NCBI GenBank assembly: GCA_035272265.1
Contig: DATEQV010000060.1
Location: 1-7,955, forward strand
Direction of reading: 5' to 3'
Source: Acidisphaera sp035272265
GTDB taxonomy: Bacteria; Pseudomonadota; Alphaproteobacteria; Acetobacterales; Acetobacteraceae
Length of the DNA stretch: 7,955 nt
Both the position numbers and the translations under genes were made by a program. Below the pieces are notes generated by a model that was not told where the DNA came from, did no database searches, and saw only the letters and a program-made list of their open reading frames with translations. Of this stretch, positions 1-6,191 are shown one piece after another. Within the stretch, counting starts at the first letter, position 1, and each line of letters starts with the position of its first letter.

Positions 1-431
1 GCGCCTACGCCGACACCCACCCCGGCACGCGCGCCAACGCCGACGCCCACGCCGACATGGCCCACGCCGGCCTCGTGCGCGCCTTCGAAGCCGTGACCCG
101 GACCGCCATGCTCCAGATGGGCTTCACCGCGACCGCCAGGCTCGCCCCGCCCGCCTTCGTGCGGGCCACCGGTATGCGCGCTTCGCTCTTCGTGTTCGCC
201 ACGCGAGCCGCCACCGGCCTGATGCCCGCCACCGCCTCCGCCGCTCGCGTGGGGCGCGCCGTGCGCGCCGCCGCCGCCGGGATGGCCGCCGCCGCCGGCG
301 GCGTTGCGATGTTCGGCAAACGACACAACCGGCGCGAGCGCGACGCTGCACGCGAGCAGGACGCGCGGGAGATGCCGGACGCGGAGGTCGCCAAACCGGC
401 GCTCCCGCCACATGGTGCTGAACCGCGTCAT
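1..431 (-). CDS. Secreted Gly/His-rich protein with Val-Gly repeats, N-terminal part (runs off left edge)
   Basis: Partial gene: 143 codons are visible and the frame is still open at position 1. The ATG at 431 has an ideal Shine-Dalgarno GGAGG six bases upstream (438-442), which decides the start. Residues 1-39 form a long signal peptide: an Arg-rich n-region, the hydrophobic stretch LLACSVALAPVV, and probable cleavage after SFA. The mature part to about residue 122 is dominated by Gly with about 13 His, including runs of four and six Gly, plus scattered Glu and Arg. From about residue 123 it becomes an alternating Val-Gly repeat (GVGVGVG, broken by ARA, then GVGVGVG). I recognise no named family. 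Similar Gly/His-rich exported proteins are common in high-GC proteobacteria, and metal binding or a surface/structural role is conceivable but not shown. The frame fully antisense to it is also open, because GGC reads GCC on the other strand. I prefer this frame for its start, ribosome site and signal peptide. Confidence 0.72.
   Translation of the reverse strand, partial: MTRFSTMWRERRFGDLRVRHLPRVLLACSVALAPVVSFAEHRNAAGGGGHPGGGGAHGAPHASGGGGGGHQAGGGSRGEHEERSAHTGGPHEGGRGEPGGRGEAHLEHGGPGHGFEGAHEAGVGHVGVGVGVGARAGVGVGVG
3..65 (-). repeat. Val-Gly dipeptide-coding repeat
   Basis: Six-base units of the GTSGGC type encode alternating Val and Gly at residues 123-143 of the partial left-edge protein. 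They are interrupted once by Ala-Arg-Ala and continue to the window edge. Third positions vary (GTC, GTG, GTT, GTA), so the repeat looks older and selected at protein level rather than freshly expanded. Confidence 0.6.
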
Positions 432-437
432 CGCCTG

Positions 438-442
438 CCTCC
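438..442 (-). promoter_or_regulatory. Ribosome binding site of the Gly/His-rich gene
   Basis: GGAGG on the minus strand, six bases before the ATG at 431. It is the strongest Shine-Dalgarno match at this end of the window. It selects the minus-strand frame over the overlapping open frames on both strands. Confidence 0.65.
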
Positions 443-742
443 GATCGACTGAACCCGCATGACGGCCGAGCCCAGGCACGCCGCCGCTGCAGTCCGCGCC
501 ACACGCCGCTCCAAGCGCGATCGTATCCTGGAGGCAACGGTGTGGACACGTCCAGGGGAAAGGCCCGCGCGCGACATTTCAATCGCGTCACCACGCAATC
601 ACGTCGGCGTGCGGCTTTCCCTTGCGGCCGGGTACGAGTCCGGCTCAGCGGTAAGGTCTATCGATCCGCCACGGCGAGCGCAGCGAAACAGTTCAGACCA
701 TGGGGCTGTATCGGTCGGGCATGGGTCCTGCTGCGAGACGAG
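443..742. other. Gene-free stretch upstream of the Gly/His-rich gene
   Basis: Long open frames cross this region on both strands, but none has a convincing start, ribosome site or protein-like composition. It should carry the minus-strand promoter of the gene starting at 431; I could not pick out a reliable -35/-10 pair. Visible small elements are a short inverted repeat (TGGAC-ac-GTCCA, 543-554) and the 9-mer GTTCAGACC at 691-699, which recurs exactly 60 bases later at 751-759 inside the hairpin described next. Confidence 0.5.
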
Positions 743-766
743 GCCGCACGGTTCAGACCGTGCGGC
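743..766 (-). terminator. Hairpin downstream of the Gly-Pro repeat gene, possible terminator
   Basis: A perfect 9-bp stem (GCCGCACGG / CCGTGCGGC) encloses the 6-base loop TTCAGA. It begins 12 bases beyond the stop codon at 779-781, where a terminator is expected. On the minus strand it is followed by CTCGTCTCG rather than a clear T-run, so it may act as a transcript 3'-end stabiliser or a weak terminator instead of a textbook Rho-independent one. Confidence 0.5.
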
Positions 767-778
767 GACTTGCCGTCG

Positions 779-1303
779 TCACAAATCGTCGTCCTGCGCG
801 CTTTGGCCGCCCGGCCCCGGCGCTGGTCCGGCTGATCCCGGCCCCGCCTGCCCCAGGCCGCCCGGCCCTGGCCGTGGCCCGCCGGAACCCGGCCCCGCTG
901 GCCCCGGCCCGGCCTGCCCGGGCCCGGCCGGGCCCGGCCCGCCGATCTGGGCGCGGCACTGTTGGCGGTACGGCCTCGCGACCACACTCCTGTAGGCGTG
1001 GCTCTCGGCGCGCCTAGCGTCCTCGGGCGCAGTGGGATTGGCGGCCGCCCACTGCTGCATGTGGGCCAACACCTGCTGGCGGATCGCCGGCCTGAACGGC
1101 TCCATGCACGCCCGCATCTGCGGCGATGCGCCCTGCGGGGCCATCCCCCCCGGAGGAGCCATGCCCTGCTGAGGCATGCCCTGGGGGGCGTAACCGGGCG
1201 GGGGATAGCCCGGCGCCATGGGCTGGGTGGCGGTCTGCGCACGACACGGGGACACACTTGCGAGCGCGACGAGCGCACTGAAGACGGCGAGGGTCTGATG
1301 CAT
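779..1303 (-). CDS. Small exported protein with Gly-Pro pentapeptide tail
   Basis: 174 residues; the ATG at 1303 is preceded by AGAGAG six bases upstream. Residues 1-22 form a signal peptide (hydrophobic AVFSALVALASV, probable cleavage CRA|QT), so the product is likely periplasmic or secreted. Three parts follow. Residues 28-60 are rich in Met, Pro, Gly and Gln (PGYPPPGYAPQGMPQQGMAP). Residues 61-120 are a compact-looking, non-repetitive core with two Cys (C66, C116) that could form a disulfide. Residues 121-166 are a Gly-Pro-rich tail containing four consecutive GPGXX pentads (122-141). The protein ends acidic, DDDL. I recognise no family, and the function is unknown. It is a stand-alone unit: 186 bases separate it from kdoO, and a hairpin lies just beyond its stop. 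It has a similar secreted low-complexity neighbour at 431. Confidence 0.78.
   Translation of the reverse strand: MHQTLAVFSALVALASVSPCRAQTATQPMAPGYPPPGYAPQGMPQQGMAPPGGMAPQGASPQMRACMEPFRPAIRQQVLAHMQQWAAANPTAPEDARRAESHAYRSVVARPYRQQCRAQIGGPGPAGPGQAGPGPAGPGSGGPRPGPGGLGQAGPGSAGPAPGPGGQSAQDDDL
806..943 (-). repeat. GPGXX-coding repeat tract
   Basis: This GC-saturated tract encodes the Gly-Pro tail (residues 121-166) of the exported protein. The clearest part, 881-940, encodes four successive pentapeptides GPGPA, GPGQA, GPGPA and GPGSG from imperfect 15-base units. The rest is degenerate (GPRPGPGGLGQAGPGSAGPA). Such tracts are prone to length change by slippage. Confidence 0.7.
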
Positions 1304-1389
1304 GATTCACTCTCTGCGGGGGAGGCCTGCGGGACGCCTGCACATCCCGCGGGCGAAGCCGAACTGAACGCACCCGCTCAGCCGCGCGG

Positions 1390-1408
1390 CCGATCCGCGC
1401 ATGATCGG
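1390..1408. promoter_or_regulatory. Inverted repeat upstream of the exported-protein gene, possible operator
   Basis: CCGATC and GATCGG flank a 7-base spacer, about 90 bases upstream of the ATG at 1303. Its position in the only intergenic space upstream of that gene makes a regulatory role possible, but no flanking promoter is clear. A 6-bp arm can occur by chance in such GC-rich DNA. Confidence 0.2.
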
Positions 1409-1442
1409 AGGGTAAAAGCACGGCGCTCGCCGCTCCGCAAAC

Positions 1443-1490
1443 AACGGTTCGTAACAAAGCCGTTGGGAACGACACCCCCAATCGGGGGGT
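1443..1490 (-). terminator. Hairpins at the end of the pqi-kdoO operon, probable terminator
   Basis: Two stems follow each other on the minus strand. ACCCCC/GGGGGT (arms 1485-1490 and 1474-1479, 5-base loop) starts inside the kdoO stop codon. AACGG/CCGTT (arms 1460-1464 and 1443-1447, 12-base loop) is followed by GTTTG. The T-run is short, so Rho-independent termination is plausible but not certain. The location at the end of the operon supports the call. Confidence 0.5.
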
Positions 1491-2377
1491 CAGACCAGCG
1501 CGCGTCCGGCGATGCGCTCCAGCACCCGAAGCGGCGAACGCTCCGGCTCGGCCATCGCGGCGATCGGCAGGTGGAAGGTCTGTTCCAGCGCGCAGCGGCC
1601 GGACATCGCGGCGTGCAGCACGCAGTCGGTGTAGCACATCCAGACCGTCCCTGGCGGGAAGGCGACGTCGGCCTGCGGCGAGGTCTGCTGATAGCCGGCG
1701 TCTAGTTTCCCGACATCGTGCAGCATCAGCATGATGTGGTCGTAGGCGCTGCGCGTGCCTTTGGTCAGGCGGAGTGCGGCCAGCACCTGCGCCTGCCCGG
1801 GCAGCGGCGATCTGACGCGCGGCAGGAAGGCGCGGGCGAAATCGGCGAACGGCTCGCCCACGCGCCAGCGCCGTGCGGTGCCGTCGGGCGCCACGTTGGC
1901 GAAGACGCGCAGGATGCGCTTGCCGGCGAGCGGACGGGTCGGAAACGCATCGACATGCATCAGCCGGTCATCGTGGCGCGGGGTGTACTGGCGGCCGGCG
2001 ATCTCGGCCGGGCGGAACGAGGTGCGGGCACGCTCGAGCGACGGGGCGTACTGCGGCATCAGCCCGCGTACCAACGCGTCGGCCTGCCTGCCGTAGCGGT
2101 CCATCATCGCGGCGAGGTCGGCGAGGTCATCGCCTTGCACCGACGTGCCGTGCACCCGCCCCGTCGCCGGGTCGAGGCTGATGTTCTTGCGCGCCGCACT
2201 GCCCGCCTCCTGCTGGAGGAAGTCCTGTTCGTTCGCCTCGATCGCAAAGGCCAGGCGGGGGAAATACAGCACCTTGCCAGCTTCCAGGGAGGCGACGGCG
2301 CGGGCCCGGTCGGCCGCATCGAACGGGCCGGCCCAGTCGCCGAGGGAGAAGGTTTCGATGACGTCGCTGGTCTGCAT
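1490..2377 (-). CDS. kdoO: Kdo hydroxylase, Fe(II)/2-oxoglutarate dioxygenase (internal start in the fused frame)
   Basis: From the ATG at 2377 this gives 295 residues, close to the usual KdoO length; AGAGAGG lies 8 bases upstream (2386-2392). Members convert the outer Kdo of Kdo2-lipid A to Ko using Fe(II), 2-oxoglutarate and O2, so they act on lipopolysaccharide precursors at the cytoplasmic side. Visible signatures, numbered from this Met, are the metal-binding H141-x-D143 in LMHVDAF, the distal H255 in DCVLHAAMSGR, and R261 as likely co-substrate contact. Family-typical stretches are LEAGKVLYFP (31-40), KNISLD (64-69), RILRVFANVAP (154-164), YDHIMLMLHD (212-221) and PPGTVWMCYTD (241-251). 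The same frame is open upstream into pqiC. Made only as that fusion, the enzyme would carry a lipoprotein signal and leave the cytoplasm, so I think independent initiation here is the functional route. The family assignment is strong; the start is inferred. Confidence 0.82.
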   Translation of the reverse strand: MQTSDVIETFSLGDWAGPFDAADRARAVASLEAGKVLYFPRLAFAIEANEQDFLQQEAGSAARKNISLDPATGRVHGTSVQGDDLADLAAMMDRYGRQADALVRGLMPQYAPSLERARTSFRPAEIAGRQYTPRHDDRLMHVDAFPTRPLAGKRILRVFANVAPDGTARRWRVGEPFADFARAFLPRVRSPLPGQAQVLAALRLTKGTRSAYDHIMLMLHDVGKLDAGYQQTSPQADVAFPPGTVWMCYTDCVLHAAMSGRCALEQTFHLPIAAMAEPERSPLRVLERIAGRALV

Positions 2378-3127
2378 CGGATCGGCCTCTCTGGTTCGCC
2401 CTCTCTGGTCCGCCGCTGCCGGAGGCGCGGCTCGGCCGCGAACTGGCACGAATCCGGTCCGAGCGGAACGCGCTACGCGCCGCCGTTGCGGCGGGGCTGG
2501 GTGGCCGCGACGGGCGGGGCTCGCCGCCGCCGGGTGTGCCTCGGTCTGGGCGGCGACGACCAGCGCGGCGATGGCGTCGGAGAGCTTGCCGAGCGCCTGG
2601 CTGCTGGCGGCGACCTGGGCGGCGACCGACGGACCCGCGACCGGCAGTTCGAACCGCTCGCTCTCGGTCTTCGGCTCGCCTTCCTTGGCACTCACCGCGA
2701 TCTGCGCCCGCAGCACCAGCACGCCGGCCTGGTTGAGGTCCATCTGCAGCAGGTTCACCTCGACCTGCCAGTTGGCGTCCGGCGAGATCGCGCCTGCGTC
2801 GTTGAACACCTGCGTCCCCGGCAGGCGTTGCGTCAGGTCCTGTTGCAGCACGCGACCGATCATCGCGCCGAGCGGCTCGCCCCACCAGTCGTTGCTCTGC
2901 ACCTTCAGCTCGTAGTCCGCCGCCGAGCGGACGATCTGCGAGCGTTCGAGGTAACGCGCGAGCGACACCTGCCGCATCAGCAGCAGCCTGGGGCCGCCGA
3001 TGTGCGTGGCACCTTCGGTGGTCTGCAGCGTGTACAGGTTCGGATCGGGCGACGCACAGGACGCGACCGCCAGCGCCACCAGCGGCAGCATCCATCCCGG
3101 CCGGATGCGGCGCCGCGCTCTGCTCAC
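1490..3127 (-). CDS. pqiC: PqiC-type lipoprotein read in frame into Kdo hydroxylase (545-residue ORF)
   Basis: The GTG at 3127 overlaps the pqiB stop as GTGA, so translation is probably coupled to pqiB. Residues 1-24 are a lipoprotein signal with lipobox VASC (lipidated C24; Ala at +2 allows outer-membrane sorting). Residues 25-194 match the PqiC/DUF330 auxiliary lipoprotein family: early YTL, central SNDWWGEPLGAMIGRVLQQDL, and a terminal helix LGKLSDAIAALV. In the Pqi system this lipoprotein caps the PqiB tube at the outer membrane. Instead of ending near 190 residues, the frame continues through a Pro/Arg/Ala-rich linker (195-250) into a complete Kdo hydroxylase (251-545). About 30% of linker codons end in A/T, against a few percent in pqiB, as expected of a spacer that happens to be open. 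I infer that pqiC lost its stop by mutation or that the sequence carries an indel: a TAG one frame over, at 2473-2475, would end pqiC at about 217 residues. A true fusion remains possible. Confidence 0.75.
   Translation of the reverse strand: MSRARRRIRPGWMLPLVALAVASCASPDPNLYTLQTTEGATHIGGPRLLLMRQVSLARYLERSQIVRSAADYELKVQSNDWWGEPLGAMIGRVLQQDLTQRLPGTQVFNDAGAISPDANWQVEVNLLQMDLNQAGVLVLRAQIAVSAKEGEPKTESERFELPVAGPSVAAQVAASSQALGKLSDAIAALVVAAQTEAHPAAASPARRGHPAPPQRRRVARSARTGFVPVRGRAAPPAAADQRGRTREADPMQTSDVIETFSLGDWAGPFDAADRARAVASLEAGKVLYFPRLAFAIEANEQDFLQQEAGSAARKNISLDPATGRVHGTSVQGDDLADLAAMMDRYGRQADALVRGLMPQYAPSLERARTSFRPAEIAGRQYTPRHDDRLMHVDAFPTRPLAGKRILRVFANVAPDGTARRWRVGEPFADFARAFLPRVRSPLPGQAQVLAALRLTKGTRSAYDHIMLMLHDVGKLDAGYQQTSPQADVAFPPGTVWMCYTDCVLHAAMSGRCALEQTFHLPIAAMAEPERSPLRVLERIAGRALV
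2386..2392 (-). promoter_or_regulatory. Ribosome binding site of kdoO
   Basis: AGAGAGG on the minus strand, 8 bases before the ATG at 2377. It supports independent translation of kdoO inside the longer frame. A second copy of the same motif lies 14 bases further upstream because of the tandem repeat. Confidence 0.6.
2387..2414 (-). repeat. 14-bp tandem repeat at the pqiC-kdoO junction
   Basis: Two adjacent 14-base copies (plus strand CTCTCTGGTTCGCC and CTCTCTGGTCCGCC) differ at one position. Fourteen is not a multiple of three, so gain or loss of a unit shifts the frame joining pqiC to kdoO. The unit also carries the AGAGAG ribosome-site core, which is therefore doubled. Confidence 0.85.
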
Positions 3128-4845
3128 TCGACCCCCGTGTTCGTGCGGCCGCGGATCAGCGCCTCCGGATGCCGCGTCAGCAGGTCGGCCAGCACCCGCA
3201 CCGATTGCGCGGTGTCCGACAACTGCGCCAGCAGGCGGTCCAGATCGCGCTTGAAGCGGCTGTCGCTGCCGTAGCCCTGGTCGGCCGAGCCGAGCAACTT
3301 GTTCGCCCGGGCAACCGCCTCCTGCAAGCCGGCGGCGATCGCCGGCAGCCGCGCCAGCGCGGGTTGCGCGTCGCGTTGCGTCGTGTGGATGAACTCCTGC
3401 AGGTCGGCGAGTGCGCCCTGCAAGCTGACCATGGCGCTGCGCACCTCGTGCCCGTTGGTCAGGCTCGCCAGCCCCTTCGCCGCTTCGTCCAGGTTGGCGC
3501 CGATCTGGGCGAACGGGATCGTGTTGACCCGCTGTAGCAGGTCGCTGACCTCGGAGGTAATGTTGTCGAGGCCGCCGCCCGATACGCTCGGGATCACCAA
3601 CACGTCGCCCTCGACGCGCATTTGCGCAGGCGGCGCGCCGGGGTCGATGTCGAGCGAGACGCTCTGCGCCCCGGTGATCAGGTTGGTGCTGGTCAGCTTG
3701 GCTCGCATCCCGCGGCGGACGAGGTCGCCCACCACCTCCTCCGGCGATGCCTTGTCGCTGAACTGGTTGTTCTCGATGCGGTCGGGCTGCACCTCGTAGC
3801 GCACCGGCACGCGCACACGGTCGAGGACTGGATCGTAGACGAGGCTGATGTCGGTGACCTGCCCGATCCTGATGCCGTGCAGGTCGACAGACGCGCCCAC
3901 GGACAGGCCGCGCACCGACGTATCGAAATAGGACACCATCTGGACCTTGCGCTTGTAGGACGCGCTTTCGGCGTCGTCCTCGCTCTTGAAGAGTTCGAAG
4001 ACGGTTTCGGCCTTCGCCTCGGTCACGTCCTGCGCGGGCGGCCTATCGAAGGCGATGCCGCCCAGCAGCAGTGCGCGCAGGCTCGCCACCTTCACTTGCA
4101 GGCCACCAGCGCCGAAACTGACGTTGAGGCCCGACGCGTTCCAGAAGCGGGTCTGATTTGTCACGTACTGATTGAACGGCGCGCGCACGAACACCCTCAG
4201 CGTGACGTAGTCCGCCATGTGCCCGAGGTCCCAGCTGAGCACCTGGCCGACGGTGAAATCGCGGAAGAACACGGGCGAGCCGATGCTGACCGAGCCGATG
4301 CGGTCGGCACGCAGCAGGTAGGTCGTGCCGGGCTCCGGCCCGGTGATGACCGGCGGCTCCTCCAGCCCGGTGAAGCGATGGGTGGGCTTGCCCGGCGTGT
4401 CGCCCGGCAGCAGGTCGATATACGAGCCGGAGAGCAACGTATCGATGCCCTCCACGTTGCCGGCGAAGAAGCGCGGCCTGACCACCCAGAACTGCGCCGT
4501 GCTGGTCAGCAGCTTGTCGATCCCGGCGCGCATCTCGGCGGTGACGACGACATGGCTGAAGTCGTCGGTGAAACGGATCCCGCGGACGGTGCCGAGCACG
4601 ACGTCCTTGTGCTTGATCTGGCTCTGCCCGGCCTTGAGGCCCTCGGCGGTGTCGAAGGTGATCTCGATGGTCGGGCCGCGTGACGTAAGCGTCGTGACGG
4701 CGAGGTAGAGGCCGACGGCGAGCGTCACCGCCGGTATCAGCCAGATGAGCGAGAGGTGCTGCCAGCGGCCCCTGCGGATGACGGCGAGCGGCGTCGGCGG
4801 CGGGCGCAGCGGCTCGGGCCGCGGGGGCTCGGGGGCGTCGCTCAT
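3124..4845 (-). CDS. pqiB: PqiB, intermembrane lipid-transport MCE protein
   Basis: 573 residues from the ATG at 4845, slightly longer than E. coli PqiB. The start overlaps the pqiA stop as ATGA and is followed by a short Pro-rich cytoplasmic leader and one transmembrane helix (about 31-52, LSLIWLIPAVTLAVGLYLAV). The periplasmic part shows three tandem MCE/MlaD domains: about 57-147 (ITFDTAEGLKAGQSQIKHKDVVLGTVRGI), 173-266 (LLRADRIGSVSIGSPVFFRDFTVGQV) and 302-400 (FDTSVRGLSVGASVDLHGIRIGQV). A mostly helical tail follows at about 424-556, ending LLTRHPEALIRGR. In this family, hexamers stack MCE rings into a tube and the C-terminal helices form a needle, carrying lipids between inner and outer membranes. 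It sits between pqiA and pqiC in the standard order. Nearly all third positions are G/C, as in a long-resident core gene. The open frame continues upstream to 5445, but that part is antisense-like Arg/Pro-rich sequence inside pqiA. Confidence 0.95.
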   Translation of the reverse strand: MSDAPEPPRPEPLRPPPTPLAVIRRGRWQHLSLIWLIPAVTLAVGLYLAVTTLTSRGPTIEITFDTAEGLKAGQSQIKHKDVVLGTVRGIRFTDDFSHVVVTAEMRAGIDKLLTSTAQFWVVRPRFFAGNVEGIDTLLSGSYIDLLPGDTPGKPTHRFTGLEEPPVITGPEPGTTYLLRADRIGSVSIGSPVFFRDFTVGQVLSWDLGHMADYVTLRVFVRAPFNQYVTNQTRFWNASGLNVSFGAGGLQVKVASLRALLLGGIAFDRPPAQDVTEAKAETVFELFKSEDDAESASYKRKVQMVSYFDTSVRGLSVGASVDLHGIRIGQVTDISLVYDPVLDRVRVPVRYEVQPDRIENNQFSDKASPEEVVGDLVRRGMRAKLTSTNLITGAQSVSLDIDPGAPPAQMRVEGDVLVIPSVSGGGLDNITSEVSDLLQRVNTIPFAQIGANLDEAAKGLASLTNGHEVRSAMVSLQGALADLQEFIHTTQRDAQPALARLPAIAAGLQEAVARANKLLGSADQGYGSDSRFKRDLDRLLAQLSDTAQSVRVLADLLTRHPEALIRGRTNTGVE

Positions 4846-6143
4846 CCTGCGTCCCGCGCCACGCGCGGCGCGGCGCGCCCTGCGGCGGCGTCCCACATCA
4901 GGCGTGGATCGAAGTTTTCGGCTGCCAGCATGGTGAGGATCACGACCGAGGCGAAGGCGATGGCGCCCACGCCCGGATCGATCGTGACGATGCCGCCGAA
5001 CTGCACCAGGGCGACGAGGATGGTTTCGACGAAGATGTCGATCATCGACCAGCGGCCGATCACCTCGACGATGCGGTAGAGCACCGCGCGGTCGTGCAGG
5101 CGCGCGGCCGAGCCGCGCTGGGTGGCGATGAGCATGGTGAACAGGCTGACCAGCTTGAGCACCGGTATCGCCACCGAGGCGAGGAAGACGATGAGCGCCA
5201 GCGGCCACTGCCCGAAGTCGAGCAGCTCGCGCACGCCGCTGAGGATGGTATGGGGGCTGCCGATGCCGAATTCCGTGTAGGTCAGCACCGGGTAGGTGTT
5301 GGCGGGGATGTAGAGGACGAGTGCCACGATCGCGAGCGCCCAGGTGCGTTGCAGGCTGCGCGGCTTGCGCGCGTGCAGCCGCATGCCGCAGCGCGGGCAG
5401 TGTGGCGTGTGCGCGCGGTCGGCGAGGGTGTGGCAGGTCTCGCAACTGGCCGGCTCGGTGTTCGCGTCATATGCCGGGAGCGGTGCGCGGGACGGCCGGC
5501 GCCGCTCCATCGCCTGCCAGACGGCCTCGGGGTCGAGCAGCGCGTCGACGGCAACGATGACCAGCATCAGCGCTATCAGAGCCCAGAGCGCGACACCGGT
5601 CTCGATATGCACGAGCTCGCGCAGCTGCGTGTAGGCGACGAAAACGCCGACGAGGAACACCTCGACCATCGACCAGGGCCGCAGCCGGCGGACAATGGCG
5701 AACAGGCGCGAGAGGTAGGCGGGTGCGCGGCCCAGGCGGAGGTTCAGCAGGACCCAGGTGGTGCCGAACAGGTGCGCCAGGGGGGCGGCCATCGTGGTGA
5801 ACGCGACGACGGCCGCGACTTCCCATAGACCGTGGGTTTCGAGCCGCTGCGCGCCGGTGACCAGCGACGCCTGGCGGGACATGCCGACGGTGCTGACGTC
5901 GAGCAGCGGCTCCAGCAGCGCGATGAGCAGCAGGATGGTGCCGGTCAGCCCGAGCGCCAGCGGCCATTGCAAGGGGTTGGGGCGGCCGCGGCGCAGAACC
6001 TTGGAGCAGCGCAGGCAGTGCGCGACCTCGCCGGGGCGGACGGCAGGGACGAGCTGGACGAGGCCGCAATCGGGGCACTCGCGGGTAGGCGCCGCGTATG
6101 GCGGGGAGCGGGCGGCCGCGGACAGGTCGGCTTGCTGCAACAC
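4842..6143 (-). CDS. pqiA: PqiA, inner-membrane partner of PqiB
   Basis: 433 residues, near the E. coli length. PqiA is a polytopic inner-membrane protein thought to feed or receive lipids at the base of the PqiB tube. Two homologous halves are visible. Each starts with a zinc-ribbon-like pair of CxxC motifs (C23/C26 with C43/C46; C234/C237 with C249/C252) and is followed by about four hydrophobic segments, the first near 58-79 and, in the second half, near 267-283. Family motifs include YIPANTYPVL in the second half and the paired RPWSMVEVFLVG and GRWSMIDIFVE. The chosen start is GTG at 6143. No good Shine-Dalgarno precedes it, and the adjacent TTG codon or coupling to the upstream gene are alternatives. 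An in-frame TGA, which is the stop of the DUF427 gene, lies 48 bases upstream and limits any extension. Its stop overlaps the pqiB start. Confidence 0.93.
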   Translation of the reverse strand: MLQQADLSAAARSPPYAAPTRECPDCGLVQLVPAVRPGEVAHCLRCSKVLRRGRPNPLQWPLALGLTGTILLLIALLEPLLDVSTVGMSRQASLVTGAQRLETHGLWEVAAVVAFTTMAAPLAHLFGTTWVLLNLRLGRAPAYLSRLFAIVRRLRPWSMVEVFLVGVFVAYTQLRELVHIETGVALWALIALMLVIVAVDALLDPEAVWQAMERRRPSRAPLPAYDANTEPASCETCHTLADRAHTPHCPRCGMRLHARKPRSLQRTWALAIVALVLYIPANTYPVLTYTEFGIGSPHTILSGVRELLDFGQWPLALIVFLASVAIPVLKLVSLFTMLIATQRGSAARLHDRAVLYRIVEVIGRWSMIDIFVETILVALVQFGGIVTIDPGVGAIAFASVVILTMLAAENFDPRLMWDAAAGRAAPRVARDAG

Positions 6144-6191
6144 GGGGCAGGCAGATGCGCCGGCCGCGCCGCGGGTGCAAGCGGCGGGCGG

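Noticed and set aside
3..452. Open plus-strand frame with very high third-position G/C, and a minus-strand frame at 5-394
   Set aside because: The plus frame is codon-for-codon antisense to the accepted Gly/His-rich gene, whose GGC codons read as GCC. The minus alternative starts with TTG and has almost no acidic residues. Neither has the good start, ribosome site and signal peptide of the frame starting at 431.
806..943. Collagen-like G-X-Y domain
   Set aside because: Gly does not recur strictly every third residue; the regular period is five (GPGXX).
459..995. Plus-strand open frame with a Pro-rich PGPGPA-like end
   Set aside because: The Pro/Gly-rich part is the antisense of the Gly-Pro tail of the exported protein, and the first half shows no protein-like pattern or ribosome site.
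1718..3274. 518-codon plus-strand open frame antisense to kdoO, pqiC and pqiB
   Set aside because: Long antisense frames are expected in such GC-rich coding DNA. Its translation matches no domain, while the minus strand gives clear PqiB, PqiC and KdoO motifs.
3622..4683. 353-codon plus-strand open frame antisense to pqiB
   Set aside because: It is His/Asp/Arg-rich with no recognisable domain and lies wholly inside the well-supported pqiB.
4846..5445. About 200-residue N-terminal extension of pqiB
   Set aside because: It is an Arg/Pro/His-rich out-of-frame reading of pqiA. The PqiB family begins with a short leader and one membrane helix, matching the ATG at 4845.
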